NCBI GenBank assembly: GCA_001775395.1
Contig: MEWP01000167.1
Location: 1-48,827, forward strand
Reading direction: 5' to 3'
From: a candidate division Zixibacteria bacterium RBG_16_53_22
Lineage (GTDB): Bacteria > Zixibacteria > MSB-5A5 > UBA10806
Length of the DNA: 48,827 nucleotides
How positions within the stretch are numbered: position 1 is the first letter of the stretch; every line of letters begins with the position of its first letter. Shown piece after piece: positions 32,651 to 40,629 of this stretch. The translations under genes and the position numbers were made by a program. The notes below the pieces were generated by a model. That model did not search any database. It had not been told where the DNA came from and saw nothing but the letters and a program-made list of their open reading frames with translations.

Positions 32651-32827
32651 ATGTGGTTCCTGACGATAATTGGAGGTCTGGGTATAATCCTGTTCGTCGC
32701 TCTGGCGGTCTATATCGTGATTGCCCTTCTCACGGACGAACATCCAGTTTCGATGTTCTTGACCTTGGTGGTCGCTATCATAATGTTTGGCATTATGTTC
32801 ATCGGGGTCGGGTTCTACGGATGGTGA
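32651..32827 (+). CDS. Two-span small membrane protein
   Basis: A 58-aa protein with two membrane helices, residues 2-24 (FLTIIGGLGIILFVALAVY) and 33-55, separated by the short polar loop LTDEHPV. Sequence just upstream contains GGAGGGATGACCG. It may be a holin-like or envelope protein, but only topology supports this. Confidence 0.6.
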   Translation: MWFLTIIGGLGIILFVALAVYIVIALLTDEHPVSMFLTLVVAIIMFGIMFIGVGFYGW

Positions 32828-32831
32828 TGTG

Positions 32832-33617
32832 ATGGCGGCAACAGGAACGAACGAATGGGCCAAGGGAAAGTTCAACATCCAGAGAGGATGCGAACACGGA
32901 TGCCGGTACTGCTATGCCTTGGAGGAATCCCTCCGGTTCGGTCGGGTCAAGGATTACGAGGACTGGAAATGCCCGGTCATCAATTTCAAGAAGGTCAGTC
33001 AAAACTTCCGCAAGAGACCCTACCGGATAATGTTCCCCACGACGCACGACATCACCCCGAAGAACATCAACGAATGTGAGCTCGTCCTTCGGTCAATGCT
33101 GAAGTCTGGCAACGAGGTTCTCATCGTCTCCAAGCCCCACATGAGATGTATCCAGCGCCTCTGCGACTACCTCATTGATTATCAGAACCAGATAACATTC
33201 CGGTTCACCATCGGGTCGGTGCTGGATGTCTTCCTCAAGTTCTGGGAACCGGGAGCGCCCTGCTTTGCGGAACGGTTCGAGGCCCTTGAACATGCCTACA
33301 ACTGCGGCTTCGAGACTTCGGTGTCTTGTGAGCCCTATCTCGACGCATCCATCACGGAACTTGTCCGTCAGGTCACCCCGTTCGTGACGGACGCTATCTG
33401 GATAGGCAAGATGAACAAGGTCGAACGCCGGGTGGATACGACGGGATGGACGGACGCCGACAGAGAATTTATCACGACGGTAAAATGTGCCCAGTCCGAT
33501 TCGGCGGTCGCCAGATTGGCCGCCGCCCTGAAGGACAACCCGAAGGTCAAATGGAAAGAATCAATAAAGAAGGTCCTCGGCATCCCATTAGCGACGGAGG
33601 CCGGGAAAGACGAGTAG
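32832..33617 (+). CDS. Radical SAM protein (phage Gp37/DUF5131-like)
   Basis: A 261-aa protein. The radical SAM cluster motif CEHGCRYCY (Cys20, Cys24, Cys27) stands near the N-terminus, and the start NEWAKGKFNIQRG matches the DUF5131/Gp37 family and spore photoproduct lyase relatives. A later block FETSVSCEPYLD is typical of that family. Members are common in phages and are thought to act on nucleic acid; the reaction is not settled. I place the start at ATG 32832 because GGTGATGT precedes it. Confidence 0.8.
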   Translation: MAATGTNEWAKGKFNIQRGCEHGCRYCYALEESLRFGRVKDYEDWKCPVINFKKVSQNFRKRPYRIMFPTTHDITPKNINECELVLRSMLKSGNEVLIVSKPHMRCIQRLCDYLIDYQNQITFRFTIGSVLDVFLKFWEPGAPCFAERFEALEHAYNCGFETSVSCEPYLDASITELVRQVTPFVTDAIWIGKMNKVERRVDTTGWTDADREFITTVKCAQSDSAVARLAAALKDNPKVKWKESIKKVLGIPLATEAGKDE

Positions 33618-33627
33618 GAGGAATGGC

Positions 33628-33924
33628 ATGAAATCGGCAAGAATAATGACGTTGATGAAAGCGTCGAACAAGTTGGCAGACCAGATACAACGGAAGTTGG
33701 ACCGGAAGAAGAAGATTGACGACCGCATAAAGACCATTCAGGGTCGGTGTAACCACAATCCGATGCCCCCCGGCAAGGACGGGATTGTGTCATGCGGAAT
33801 TTGTGGGGCCGACATCACCCCCGCGAAAACAATAGATTTGACCGTAAACGCCCCAGAAACGTCAATCGCCCCGCCTGCCCCCATCCGGCTAGGTCCCCCG
33901 TCAGATGCCCCAGAAACGCATTAA
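33628..33924 (+). CDS. Helical zinc-binding protein
   Basis: A 98-aa protein with a strong GGAGGA ribosome binding site. The N-terminal 45 residues are a basic coiled coil (ADQIQRKLDRKKKIDDRI). A zinc site of Cys/His residues follows (RCNHNP...CGICG). The C-terminus is Pro-rich. It is the last gene of this operon, followed by a hairpin. Function unknown. Confidence 0.65.
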   Translation: MKSARIMTLMKASNKLADQIQRKLDRKKKIDDRIKTIQGRCNHNPMPPGKDGIVSCGICGADITPAKTIDLTVNAPETSIAPPAPIRLGPPSDAPETH

Positions 33925-33934
33925 AAACGATATT

Positions 33935-33974
33935 GGGAGGGGTCGATGAAAGGTGGCTAACCCCGCCCCCTCCC
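33935..33974. terminator. Hairpin between convergent operons
   Basis: GGGAGGGG (33935-33942) pairs with CCCCTCCC (33967-33974) across a 24-base loop, in the short gap between convergent gene ends at 33924 and 33977. It is a reasonable bidirectional terminator or RNA end-protection element. Confidence 0.5.
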
Positions 33975-33976
33975 GT

Positions 33977-34570
33977 TCAGAACGAATCGGGATGGTCCCC
34001 CATATCTTGTTCTGATTCGCATTGAGGTCCGTATTGGTCCAACGCCTTCTGATAGGTGGCGATATCGGACTTTTTTTCTTCGAGGTCATCGGCCAGCTCT
34101 TCCAGCCGTTTATTGACACTCGCCAACTCCTCGGTCAACCTATCGGCCTCCTCGTCAAGCTTGGCCTGCTCTTCCTCCAATGCCTCAATCGGTGGCCCCA
34201 ACGCATCCATCTTGGCTTTGATAGCGTCTACGAATACTCGCGCTAGGACCGGAGGCATCGGAGGCATGGCATCCTTATCGACCTTGATACCGGATATTTT
34301 TCGCAACGGGGTCGCCTTCATGTATGTCGGATAGTCCTCGATTATCTGGCATTCCCAAGTCTCCCCCGGTCGAACCGTGCTATGATACTCGTATGGGAAC
34401 AGAACGACCTTGCCTCCCAAGAACCGGGCAACTGGGGTCACCCGTCCGTCATCGTCCTTGCCCGGAAGGATATATAATGCCTCGCGCCAATCCTTCTGGG
34501 CTAGATACTGTCCCAGTTGCTCGGGTCCCAAGAACCTCGCTTCGGGCTTTACGGGGTCGCCCGTAATCAT
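33977..34570 (-). CDS. Hypothetical protein with C-terminal coiled coil
   Basis: A 197-aa protein starting MITGDPVKPEARF at ATG 34570, which shares one base with the previous stop (TGATG) behind GCGAGGTG. Residues 1-110 form a beta-rich domain (ALYILPGKDDD, KVVLFPYEYH). Residues about 120-185 form a long acidic coiled coil (LDEEADRLTEELASVNKRLE). The family is not recognised; a scaffolding role is possible. Confidence 0.75.
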   Translation of the reverse strand: MITGDPVKPEARFLGPEQLGQYLAQKDWREALYILPGKDDDGRVTPVARFLGGKVVLFPYEYHSTVRPGETWECQIIEDYPTYMKATPLRKISGIKVDKDAMPPMPPVLARVFVDAIKAKMDALGPPIEALEEEQAKLDEEADRLTEELASVNKRLEELADDLEEKKSDIATYQKALDQYGPQCESEQDMGDHPDSF

Positions 34571-34986
34571 CACCTCGCGTTCATTAACATGGCGCTCCGG
34601 CATCCACGGTGCGTTAGATTGACGTGGATATCTCCGTCGTGGTCGGCCATTCCGATGAACTCCTTGTTACCCTCGACCGGCATCCTCCATCCGATTGAAA
34701 CATATTTGGTGATTTGCACTTCGTGGTAGATGTTCAAACCGCCACTGGTCTTGTTGACCTGAACATGAACATTGTTAACCTCGGCGTGGAAGCCACGGTG
34801 CTCATCGTGGTCCGATGCGTACATTCCGTCGCAATCCGGGCCACCGTTCAAGCAACTGGCCGTTTCAGCGTCCACCTCGAAGTCGCGGTCTTCTTCCTCG
34901 TAGACGATGCACATTGGACAGTTCGGACAGAACTTCTGGTCGCATTCTCCATCGATTGCACACGAAATATCCCCCGGTATTGGCAT
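34570..34986 (-). CDS. Cysteine-rich hypothetical protein
   Basis: A 138-aa protein. The N-terminal 50 residues contain eight cysteines (CAIDGEC, CPNCPMC, CLNGGPDC), probably a double metal site. The C-terminal part is beta-rich with His residues. A strong GGAGGTTGAAAG precedes the start. No family is recognised. Confidence 0.7.
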   Translation of the reverse strand: MPIPGDISCAIDGECDQKFCPNCPMCIVYEEEDRDFEVDAETASCLNGGPDCDGMYASDHDEHRGFHAEVNNVHVQVNKTSGGLNIYHEVQITKYVSIGWRMPVEGNKEFIGMADHDGDIHVNLTHRGCRSAMLMNAR

Positions 34987-35002
34987 CTTTCAACCTCCAT
35001 GT

Positions 35003-35326
35003 CTAGGCGAACGAATTGTACGGGCCGTCGTCACATCGCCTGCATACCGGGGCACGGATACCGCTCATGTCCGTCGCCATCTTGACGCCGGGGCCGGAGT
35101 ACCCGCACTCCACACAGGCCATCATCTCATGACCGTGGCCGTCTCGCGCATTGGGCACGATAGAGTAGATAGCTATCTGCCCGTCACCCCACACTCGCAT
35201 CTGGATGGTCGCGCACGATGTCGTTCCGTCCTTGCGGGTCACGCTCACCGTTTTCCCCTCGGCCAGCCCGTCCTCGCATCTCACACCCCAGCTTCCGTCC
35301 CTCAACTTCGTCCATGTTGCCGTCAT
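35003..35326 (-). CDS. Small zinc-binding beta protein
   Basis: A 107-aa protein with a beta-rich N-terminal 65 residues and a C-terminal zinc ribbon (CVECGYSG...CRRCDDG). A clear GGAGGCGAGATAG precedes the ATG. Function unknown. Confidence 0.7.
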   Translation of the reverse strand: MTATWTKLRDGSWGVRCEDGLAEGKTVSVTRKDGTTSCATIQMRVWGDGQIAIYSIVPNARDGHGHEMMACVECGYSGPGVKMATDMSGIRAPVCRRCDDGPYNSFA

Positions 35327-35343
35327 CTATCTCGCCTCCTTTT

Positions 35344-35478
35344 CTATATCTGTCCACATGATTTCGGGCACTTGTCATGTACACATGGGTACTTGTGACA
35401 TCCCTCGCACCCGACGGACTTACATGCGTCCTTGTCGAGGCACGTCTGACATTCCGGCCTATTTTCCCTGTATCCCAT
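35344..35478 (-). CDS. Tiny eight-cysteine protein
   Basis: A 44-aa protein starting MGYRENRPEC with cysteines at residues 10, 13, 19, 24, 27, 32, 37 and 41, enough for two zinc sites or an Fe-S site. GGTGATG precedes the start, and a TATA-like AAATATATATACG lies about 40 bases upstream on the minus strand. It is the first gene of this minus-strand cluster. Confidence 0.65.
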   Translation of the reverse strand: MGYRENRPECQTCLDKDACKSVGCEGCHKYPCVHDKCPKSCGQI

Positions 35479-35687
35479 GTTTCATCACCGATGATGTATA
35501 TAGGCATGGGTCGTATATATATTTTGTTATACAGATTTTGAATAATATCATCAAAACGTTATACCCTTTATATACTATATATACTCATAATAATTATATG
35601 ATAAATAATAATATGATAAGTTTAGGGGGCCGTCGTGTCGAAAGTTATATATACCAACGTAGCGTATATGGTGATTGGGGAAAAATA
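35479..35687. promoter_or_regulatory. AT-rich divergent promoter region
   Basis: About 210 bases of AT-rich sequence with many TATA-like stretches. They include TATATATATT near 35514 (minus operon), TATATACTATATATACT near 35571, and GTTATATATACC at 35644-35655 about 35 bases before the tandem-AbrB start. No convincing gene is visible. It is probably the control region for both flanking operons. Confidence 0.6.
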
Positions 35688-36065
35688 ATGGTGACCTCGA
35701 AAATCACGGTGCAACGACAGGGAAAATATGACAGGTTCATCCTCCATATCCCGTCGGCAATCGTATCTGGTTATTCCCTTCAGGGGAAATATTTCGAGTG
35801 GGCCGTCGGGGATAACGACCACCTGACGGTGTTCATCCATTCGAGACCGGGGGCGGGCTCGACGGCGATATGCGTCAACAAGAACCCATCTGGGGACCAC
35901 CACCGAGTATCGGTCCCAAAGGCGTTGGCTGAGACAATGGACCTGCGGGGGGCATCGGTCGAGTGGAGGGCATCGACCCCTACGGTATTCATCCTCACGG
36001 TCATCCGTTCGAACATAGTGACGGTGACAAAGAAAAAGGAGGCGAAAACATGGCAGAAGCAATAG
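35688..36065 (+). CDS. Tandem AbrB-like regulator
   Basis: A 125-aa protein with two AbrB-like halves. The first has KITVQRQGKYDRFILHIPSA and GDNDHLTVFI; the second has VNKNPSGDHHRVSVPKALAE and a strand TVFILTV. Fusing two swapped-hairpin units lets one chain make the fold normally formed by a dimer. ATG 35688 is chosen because a TATA box lies 33-44 bases upstream; the frame is open further but would cross the promoter. It probably regulates the long downstream accessory operon. Confidence 0.7.
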   Translation: MVTSKITVQRQGKYDRFILHIPSAIVSGYSLQGKYFEWAVGDNDHLTVFIHSRPGAGSTAICVNKNPSGDHHRVSVPKALAETMDLRGASVEWRASTPTVFILTVIRSNIVTVTKKKEAKTWQKQ

Positions 36066-36904
36066 ATGGTGTAGCAGTAAGGGCCACGGATGAGGCCATC
36101 GGTCGCATCTCGTGGTTCAGTGTGCGCTCGTTTGAGCTGGACCGAGAAACTCTCCTGAGGATATGGGCCGAGTGCGGGCTCACCGACGAGGAATTTCTCC
36201 CGGAGACCCGTGCCCCGGACGCATTCAAGGCGGCCTGCAAGGTCTTGGAGAACCGAGTGTTGACCGACAAGGAACGGGGTATCATCACCCGATATCTCGT
36301 GAGGCATGAGGACGGGGCTCCCCACATCCGTCACGCGGTCGTCGAGTACTATCAGAAGGGTCAGGAGAAGCCGTTTGCGTTCATCGACCTCGGGAGGTTC
36401 ACATACGGGACCGACGAGAAGACCATCAAGGCGGTCCCATACGACGAGGGCATATCCAAAATCGGTGAGGCCGAGTGGAACGAGGTCGTTCGCATCGTCA
36501 AGGACGCATTCGCTCACGCCATGAAATACCACAACGATGTCGATGTCCGGCAGGCGGTCCAGAGGAAGCTCCGTCACTGGCACTCCCTCCTCCTGAGGCC
36601 GACAGGCGGGGTGTATTTTATCCCGGCCCTCCACGGCGAGGTCGCTGACAAGTACGCAAAATTCCTCAGGGCCATCGGGTCCGAGATGTGGTCCATCGTG
36701 GTCGCCAAGGACCCCGAGACAATCGGGCTGGTCAGGGACAAGCTGGCCGACGGGAAGGCCGAAGCCGAGATGAAATGGGCCGAGAAGCGCGAGGCCGTCA
36801 AGGACAAGCCTGATGAGGCCAAGGCCAAGGTCGAGGCCGACGCGAAGAAAGAACAGGACTACTGGTACGACATGGACAAGGAATACGAGGCCTTGTTCAA
36901 GTAG
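36050..36904 (+). CDS. Hypothetical phage-type protein
   Basis: A 284-aa protein starting MAEAIDGVAV after GGAGGCGAAAAC. Mixed alpha/beta, with a beta-rich middle (HAVVEYYQKG, AFIDLGRF, GVYFIPALHG) and a long charged helical tail (EAEMKWAEKREAVKDKPDEA). It resembles a widespread group of phage proteins of unknown role (possibly DUF6744), based on the pattern TGGVYFIP followed by a helical tail. The match is from memory and tentative. Confidence 0.75.
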   Translation: MAEAIDGVAVRATDEAIGRISWFSVRSFELDRETLLRIWAECGLTDEEFLPETRAPDAFKAACKVLENRVLTDKERGIITRYLVRHEDGAPHIRHAVVEYYQKGQEKPFAFIDLGRFTYGTDEKTIKAVPYDEGISKIGEAEWNEVVRIVKDAFAHAMKYHNDVDVRQAVQRKLRHWHSLLLRPTGGVYFIPALHGEVADKYAKFLRAIGSEMWSIVVAKDPETIGLVRDKLADGKAEAEMKWAEKREAVKDKPDEAKAKVEADAKKEQDYWYDMDKEYEALFK

Positions 36905-36937
36905 GTTGGTCCAGTCCGACGGTAATCAGGCCGACAT

Positions 36938-36961
36938 GGGGGTTCGAGCCCCCCACGGGCT
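36938..36961 (+). other. tRNA T-arm and acceptor remnant
   Basis: GGGGG-TTCGAGC-CCCCC (36938-36954) is a perfect tRNA T-arm matching the TTCRANY loop, followed by ACGGGCT like a 3' acceptor strand. The matching 5' acceptor AGCCCGT and an anticodon arm are absent, so it is not a functional tRNA. Viral att sites often carry such a tRNA 3' end, but no integrase gene is seen here. Confidence 0.45.
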
Positions 36962-36984
36962 TTAGAGATAGAGTAATCTCTAAA
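36961..36984 (+). other. Hairpin directly before a ribosome binding site
   Basis: TTTAGAGAT (36961-36969) pairs perfectly with ATCTCTAAA (36976-36984) across a 6-base loop. The AAGGAGGCG ribosome binding site of the 154-aa gene follows almost at once, so the hairpin may influence its translation or mark an RNA processing site. Confidence 0.5.
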
Positions 36985-36998
36985 AAGGAGGCGAAGGC

Positions 36999-37463
36999 AT
37001 GAGTGATGTCGTCGAATATCTGAAGGCGGTCTGTCTGATGCGGGAGCGCATGGGCAAGCCGGACGGCTGGGTCTACGGGTGTCCCGAGGAGTTCGTCCTA
37101 AAGAACGGTCGTCAATGGACCCCGGCCCCCCTCCCTCCCGACATCCCACGGATGACCGTTAAAGAATGCTTCAGGAACGCCGCCATGTTGGCCCTTGAAC
37201 ACCCGGAACTGACCTATGTCGAGGGTTATGCCTTGAGCATCATCTCCACCCATCATGCGTGGTGCGTGGACAAGGAAGGCCGCGTCGTGGACCCGACATG
37301 GCCCGAGGTCGGCACCGAATACTACGGGGTCCCGTTCGACAAGGCGTGGCTCTTCCGAGAGCTTCATAAGATGGAATACTACGGGCTCATCGACGATTAC
37401 CGGAGGAATTTCCCGCTACTGCGGAAGAACAACAAGGGTTTTCTGTCGAAGGTGAAGGCATGA
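36999..37463 (+). CDS. Putative cysteine peptidase-like phage protein
   Basis: A 154-aa protein. ECFRNAAMLALEHPE supplies a candidate catalytic Cys at the start of a helix, and HHAWCVDKEGRVVDPTW supplies the His strand and Asp. This order fits a transglutaminase/papain-like fold and resembles a common phage hypothetical protein. A strong AAGGAGGCGAAGGC precedes the ATG. The substrate is unknown, and the enzymatic call is tentative. Confidence 0.65.
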   Translation: MSDVVEYLKAVCLMRERMGKPDGWVYGCPEEFVLKNGRQWTPAPLPPDIPRMTVKECFRNAAMLALEHPELTYVEGYALSIISTHHAWCVDKEGRVVDPTWPEVGTEYYGVPFDKAWLFRELHKMEYYGLIDDYRRNFPLLRKNNKGFLSKVKA

Positions 37464-37594
37464 AAGGGTTACGAAGATGCAGGAAGTGTGGAGAAACGCT
37501 CGCGTCGTGTCTCAAGAAACGCGAACTGTCCCACGGCAGACGTTCATGCTGTTCCGGGTGTTACCATCCCAAGCCCAAGGAGAACCAATCATGA
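37460..37594 (+). CDS. Tiny basic zinc-binding protein
   Basis: A 44-aa basic protein with CRKCGE near the start and CCSGCY near residue 30, a short zinc ribbon. Both ends overlap neighbouring genes by ATGA, which supports translation. Function unknown. Confidence 0.6.
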   Translation: MKGLRRCRKCGETLASCLKKRELSHGRRSCCSGCYHPKPKENQS

Positions 37595-38322
37595 AATCAA
37601 CGACCATCAAAAGGCCAATGGTGCTATCCATCCATCCCCAGTTCGCCGACGCCATCATGGAGGGAACGAAGCGGGTCGAACTTCGGAAGACCCCCTTCCC
37701 AAGGAACGCCGAGGCCGTCCTCATGTATGCGACTTCACCTGCCAGATATATCGTCGGAGGGTTCGTAATCGAGACCGTTGCCGTCGATACTCCCAAAAAT
37801 ATATATCTCATGACTGCGGGGAGGACCGGCATAACCACAGATGACTTCATGGCGTACTACGAAGGAAAGAAATACGCATCGGCCCTCATCATCCGTCGGT
37901 CATTCATGTTCACCAATAAAATCGAACCAGATAAATACATCAAGAACTGGACGCCCCCCCAGAACTATCGGTATATCACATGGAAAGAACACGACGAGAT
38001 AATGGACGCGGGTTTGAAACCTGCGGGGGGCTCGATGCCCTCTACCAGGGGGGCCGGGACGGGCAGGGGTTCGGATTCGCCTCCTCCCCCGCCCGCCCCG
38101 CTATGTGGACGCCCGACCGATGGGCCACCGTGCCGATATTGCTCTCGTCCCGTTTGTCATGTATATGATGATTATTACGGTTGTGACTGCCAGGGGTCAC
38201 ACGGCAAGCCGAACTCTTTTTGGATATATCTCGATAAATGGTATGATATCACCGATGGACATGACAGCCTTCCTCCCAAGTGGAGGAATGTTATCTATGG
38301 GGAGGATGACGATGACGCTTGA
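37591..38322 (+). CDS. ASCH/PUA-like domain protein with cysteine-rich C-terminus
   Basis: A 243-aa protein. Residues about 10-140 resemble an ASCH domain: VLSIHPQFADAIMEGTKRVE, then ELRKTPF and a strand ARYIVGGFVIETV, a fold related to PUA that binds RNA or modified nucleobases. A Gly/Pro-rich linker (about 150-172) leads to a Cys-rich end (CRYCSRPVCHVYDDYYGCDC). It overlaps its neighbours at both ends. It may read RNA or modified DNA; the substrate is unknown. Confidence 0.75.
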   Translation: MKSTTIKRPMVLSIHPQFADAIMEGTKRVELRKTPFPRNAEAVLMYATSPARYIVGGFVIETVAVDTPKNIYLMTAGRTGITTDDFMAYYEGKKYASALIIRRSFMFTNKIEPDKYIKNWTPPQNYRYITWKEHDEIMDAGLKPAGGSMPSTRGAGTGRGSDSPPPPPAPLCGRPTDGPPCRYCSRPVCHVYDDYYGCDCQGSHGKPNSFWIYLDKWYDITDGHDSLPPKWRNVIYGEDDDDA

Positions 38323-38797
38323 CAACAATGCAATCATGGAGATGGCCGATAAAATAGTCAAGGTAACGAAAAACCTCTATGCCAAAATGAAGAAGCATCC
38401 CCACACATTCCATATGTGGTACAAGGACGGCAAGGTCGAGGTGTTCCTCCTCCAAGATATGTTCAAGAATGATGATACCAAGGACATCGCCGGGTTCTTC
38501 ATGCGAAATGCCACGACCCAAAAACGGGACCAACTGGCGTTCGTCATGTTCACGAGCGAGGCTTGGATTGTCAAGTCCCCGACGGATGACATTGGAATCC
38601 GGCCATCGCATCATCCCGACAGAAAAGAGGTCATACAATTCATCCTCGAAACAGCCGTCGGGATATGGGCGAAGACGGTCTACGTCAAGGATGGGCAGCT
38701 CACCGGCGAAGAGGCCGATTGGACCGAAGTATCGGACACTCGTGGCCGTCTTGTGTCCTACGGCCTCGTCGATAAGACAGGGGGAATGTATAGATGA
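38312..38797 (+). CDS. Hypothetical protein
   Basis: A 161-aa alpha/beta protein. ATG 38312 is chosen because GGGGAGG stands 6 bases upstream. It has a helical N-terminus (EMADKIVKVTKNLYAKMKK) and a beta core with VEVFLLQDMF and LAFVMFTSEAWIV. It overlaps the ASCH gene by 11 bases and the TOPRIM gene by ATGA. No family is recognised. Confidence 0.7.
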   Translation: MTLDNNAIMEMADKIVKVTKNLYAKMKKHPHTFHMWYKDGKVEVFLLQDMFKNDDTKDIAGFFMRNATTQKRDQLAFVMFTSEAWIVKSPTDDIGIRPSHHPDRKEVIQFILETAVGIWAKTVYVKDGQLTGEEADWTEVSDTRGRLVSYGLVDKTGGMYR

Positions 38798-39681
38798 AAG
38801 AATCGTTCAGGGAATGGGAGCCAAAGTCCGTCACGGCGGTCTATGTGTCGAAAATAATCACGATAATCGATGCCTACGCGAAGCAGGGATATCGCTTGAC
38901 ATTGAGGCAGTTATACTATCAGCTCGTTGCCGGGGGCATCATTCCCAACAAGCCGTCGGAGTACGCCAAGCTGTCCGACATCCTGACGAGGGCCAGGATG
39001 GCGGGGCTCGTCGATTGGCAGGCCATTGAGGACAGGGTGCGGGTCCCCAAGATGCACTCCGAATGGGTCAACATCGCCGACCTTGTTGATTCGGCGTGTA
39101 CTAGCTATCGCCTTCCCCGGTGGCAGGACCAAGACCACTACATCGAACTCTGGACCGAGAAGGATGCCATCGCTGGCATCTTGAAACCTATCACGGATAA
39201 GTATCACATTACCCTCGTCGTGAACAGGGGATACTCATCAGCGACCGCTATGTATGACGCCGCCAAGAGGTTTATATCGGCATCATTCGACGGAGGAAAG
39301 GATTGCGTCATCCTCTATCTCGGCGACCACGACCCCTCCGGGCTCGACATGGACCGGGACATTCAGGACCGCCTCGGTGAGTTCGGTGCGACGTTTACCT
39401 ATCTCCGCATCGGCCTCACATGGGACCAGATACAGCAGTACAATCCACCGCCCAATCCGGCCAAGATTTCGGACCCCCGTGCCGACGAATACATCAAGAA
39501 ATATGGCGAGAGCTCGTGGGAGGTTGATTCCCTCCCGCCCAACGTCCTGAATCAGTTGGTCAAGGCCGCCATCCTCGGATATCTCGACGAGGAGAAGTAC
39601 GAGGCATGGATAGAAATGGAGGACGAGGACAAAGAGGAGCTGCGGAAGGCCGCCGAGGACATCGTGAAGGAGGACGAATAG
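38794..39681 (+). CDS. TOPRIM-domain protein related to Spo11/Topo VI-A fold
   Basis: A 295-aa protein. Residues about 20-90 form a winged-helix-like region (LTLRQLYYQLVAGGIIPNKP). The TOPRIM part has Glu in ELWTEKDAIAGILKP, a strand ITLVVNRGYSS, and LYLGDHDPSGLDMDRDI with the DxD pair. This layout is like Spo11/Topo VI-A and some phage proteins of unknown role. The catalytic Tyr of Topo VI-A is not evident in the wing, so it may be a nuclease or primase-like enzyme rather than a topoisomerase. Confidence 0.8.
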   Translation: MKESFREWEPKSVTAVYVSKIITIIDAYAKQGYRLTLRQLYYQLVAGGIIPNKPSEYAKLSDILTRARMAGLVDWQAIEDRVRVPKMHSEWVNIADLVDSACTSYRLPRWQDQDHYIELWTEKDAIAGILKPITDKYHITLVVNRGYSSATAMYDAAKRFISASFDGGKDCVILYLGDHDPSGLDMDRDIQDRLGEFGATFTYLRIGLTWDQIQQYNPPPNPAKISDPRADEYIKKYGESSWEVDSLPPNVLNQLVKAAILGYLDEEKYEAWIEMEDEDKEELRKAAEDIVKEDE

Positions 39682-39682
39682 G

Positions 39683-39982
39683 ATGACCAAGATAATTGCC
39701 GTAGACCTCGATGGCGTCCTGTGCGAGGATACGCTGGGATACGACCATCTGGCTATTTATCACAAGAAGCCGATAAAAAAGAACATCGACATAATCAACG
39801 GTCTTTTTTCAAGGCAGATTTTCATCATCATATACACATGCCGCCGGGAGGACGCCCGGATATCGACGGAGGCATGGCTCAAAACCAATGGCGTTCACTA
39901 TCACGTCCTCGTCATGGAGAAGGTGTACTTCGATGTCTACATCGACGAGAAAAGAAAGTTTCAAGCGATAGAGGGGATGTGA
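39683..39982 (+). CDS. Small HAD-superfamily phosphatase-like protein
   Basis: A 99-aa protein beginning MTKIIAVDLDGVLCEDT, the DxDGT-type HAD motif I with nucleophile Asp8. A later strand with FIIIYTCRREDARI fits motif II (Thr). A FDVYIDEKR segment is a plausible acidic motif. It lacks a cap domain and is shorter than most family members, as in phage HAD proteins. Probable phosphatase acting on a nucleotide or DNA end; unproven. Confidence 0.75.
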   Translation: MTKIIAVDLDGVLCEDTLGYDHLAIYHKKPIKKNIDIINGLFSRQIFIIIYTCRREDARISTEAWLKTNGVHYHVLVMEKVYFDVYIDEKRKFQAIEGM

Positions 39983-39990
39983 CCACAACC

Positions 39991-40179
39991 ATGCTAAAAC
40001 CAAAGTGGTTAAAGAAGGACAAAAAGGACAAGCCATGGAAATATCCAAAGACGATATATCCAGACGGCAAGCCTATTGAAATAGAGGTATATAATTTCAC
40101 GATTTCGATGTTCGGTGAGCAGGAAGCGAGCGACATCAAAGATGCAATAAAGTGGATTAATGAACAGGGGGACAAGTGA
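39991..40179 (+). CDS. Small hypothetical protein
   Basis: A 62-aa protein with a Lys-rich N-terminus (MLKPKWLKKDKKDK). An alternative GTG start at 39979 overlaps the previous stop and would add four residues. Ribosome binding signals do not decide between them. No family recognised. Confidence 0.55.
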   Translation: MLKPKWLKKDKKDKPWKYPKTIYPDGKPIEIEVYNFTISMFGEQEASDIKDAIKWINEQGDK

Positions 40180-40361
40180 TGACCGAAAAGAATAGACCAA
40201 AGATGTTGGAATGCGTCAAGTGCGGTATGACCATCAAGACCACCGTCGATGTAGACAACATCAAGGTCTGCGAGGGATGTGGGGCGCATTGGTCATATCG
40301 TTTAAAGACGGTGTGCGACCCCCTTAGCCCGCCCGACCCACTCAATCAAAAGGAGTGGTGA
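40179..40361 (+). CDS. Zinc ribbon mini-protein
   Basis: A 60-aa protein with CVKCG and CEGCG about 21 residues apart, a classical zinc ribbon. The start shares one base with the previous stop (TGATG), after CAGGGGGA. Function unknown. Confidence 0.7.
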   Translation: MTEKNRPKMLECVKCGMTIKTTVDVDNIKVCEGCGAHWSYRLKTVCDPLSPPDPLNQKEW

Positions 40362-40362
40362 T

Positions 40363-40629
40363 ATGTCCATAAATCTATCCAAAGGAGCCCCGTGCCCGAC
40401 GTGTGGACATAAGCTTGACAGGGCGACCCCGGTCGGCTTCCCAGCCCCGTCCGTCAATCCTGGGGACATCACGGTATGCGCCTATTGCGCCGATGTTCTG
40501 GTCGTCCTCGATACCGATGGGAATTTGAGGAAGATGACAGAACAGGAAGAGATTGCCCTCGAAGACGATACGAGGGAACGTCTGTCTTACATACAGCTAG
40601 TGATAAAGAACCACGGGAGGAGAGCGTGA
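40363..40629 (+). CDS. Zinc ribbon protein with helical tail
   Basis: An 88-aa protein with CPTCGHKL and CAYCADVL forming a zinc ribbon, then an acidic helical tail. AAAAGGAGTGGTGAT precedes the ATG. Function unknown. Confidence 0.7.
   Translation: MSINLSKGAPCPTCGHKLDRATPVGFPAPSVNPGDITVCAYCADVLVVLDTDGNLRKMTEQEEIALEDDTRERLSYIQLVIKNHGRRA

Noticed and set aside
36900-36990. A complete tRNA gene
   Set aside because: Only the T-arm and a 3' acceptor-like strand fit. No anticodon stem-loop with T33 and no matching 5' acceptor strand could be folded.
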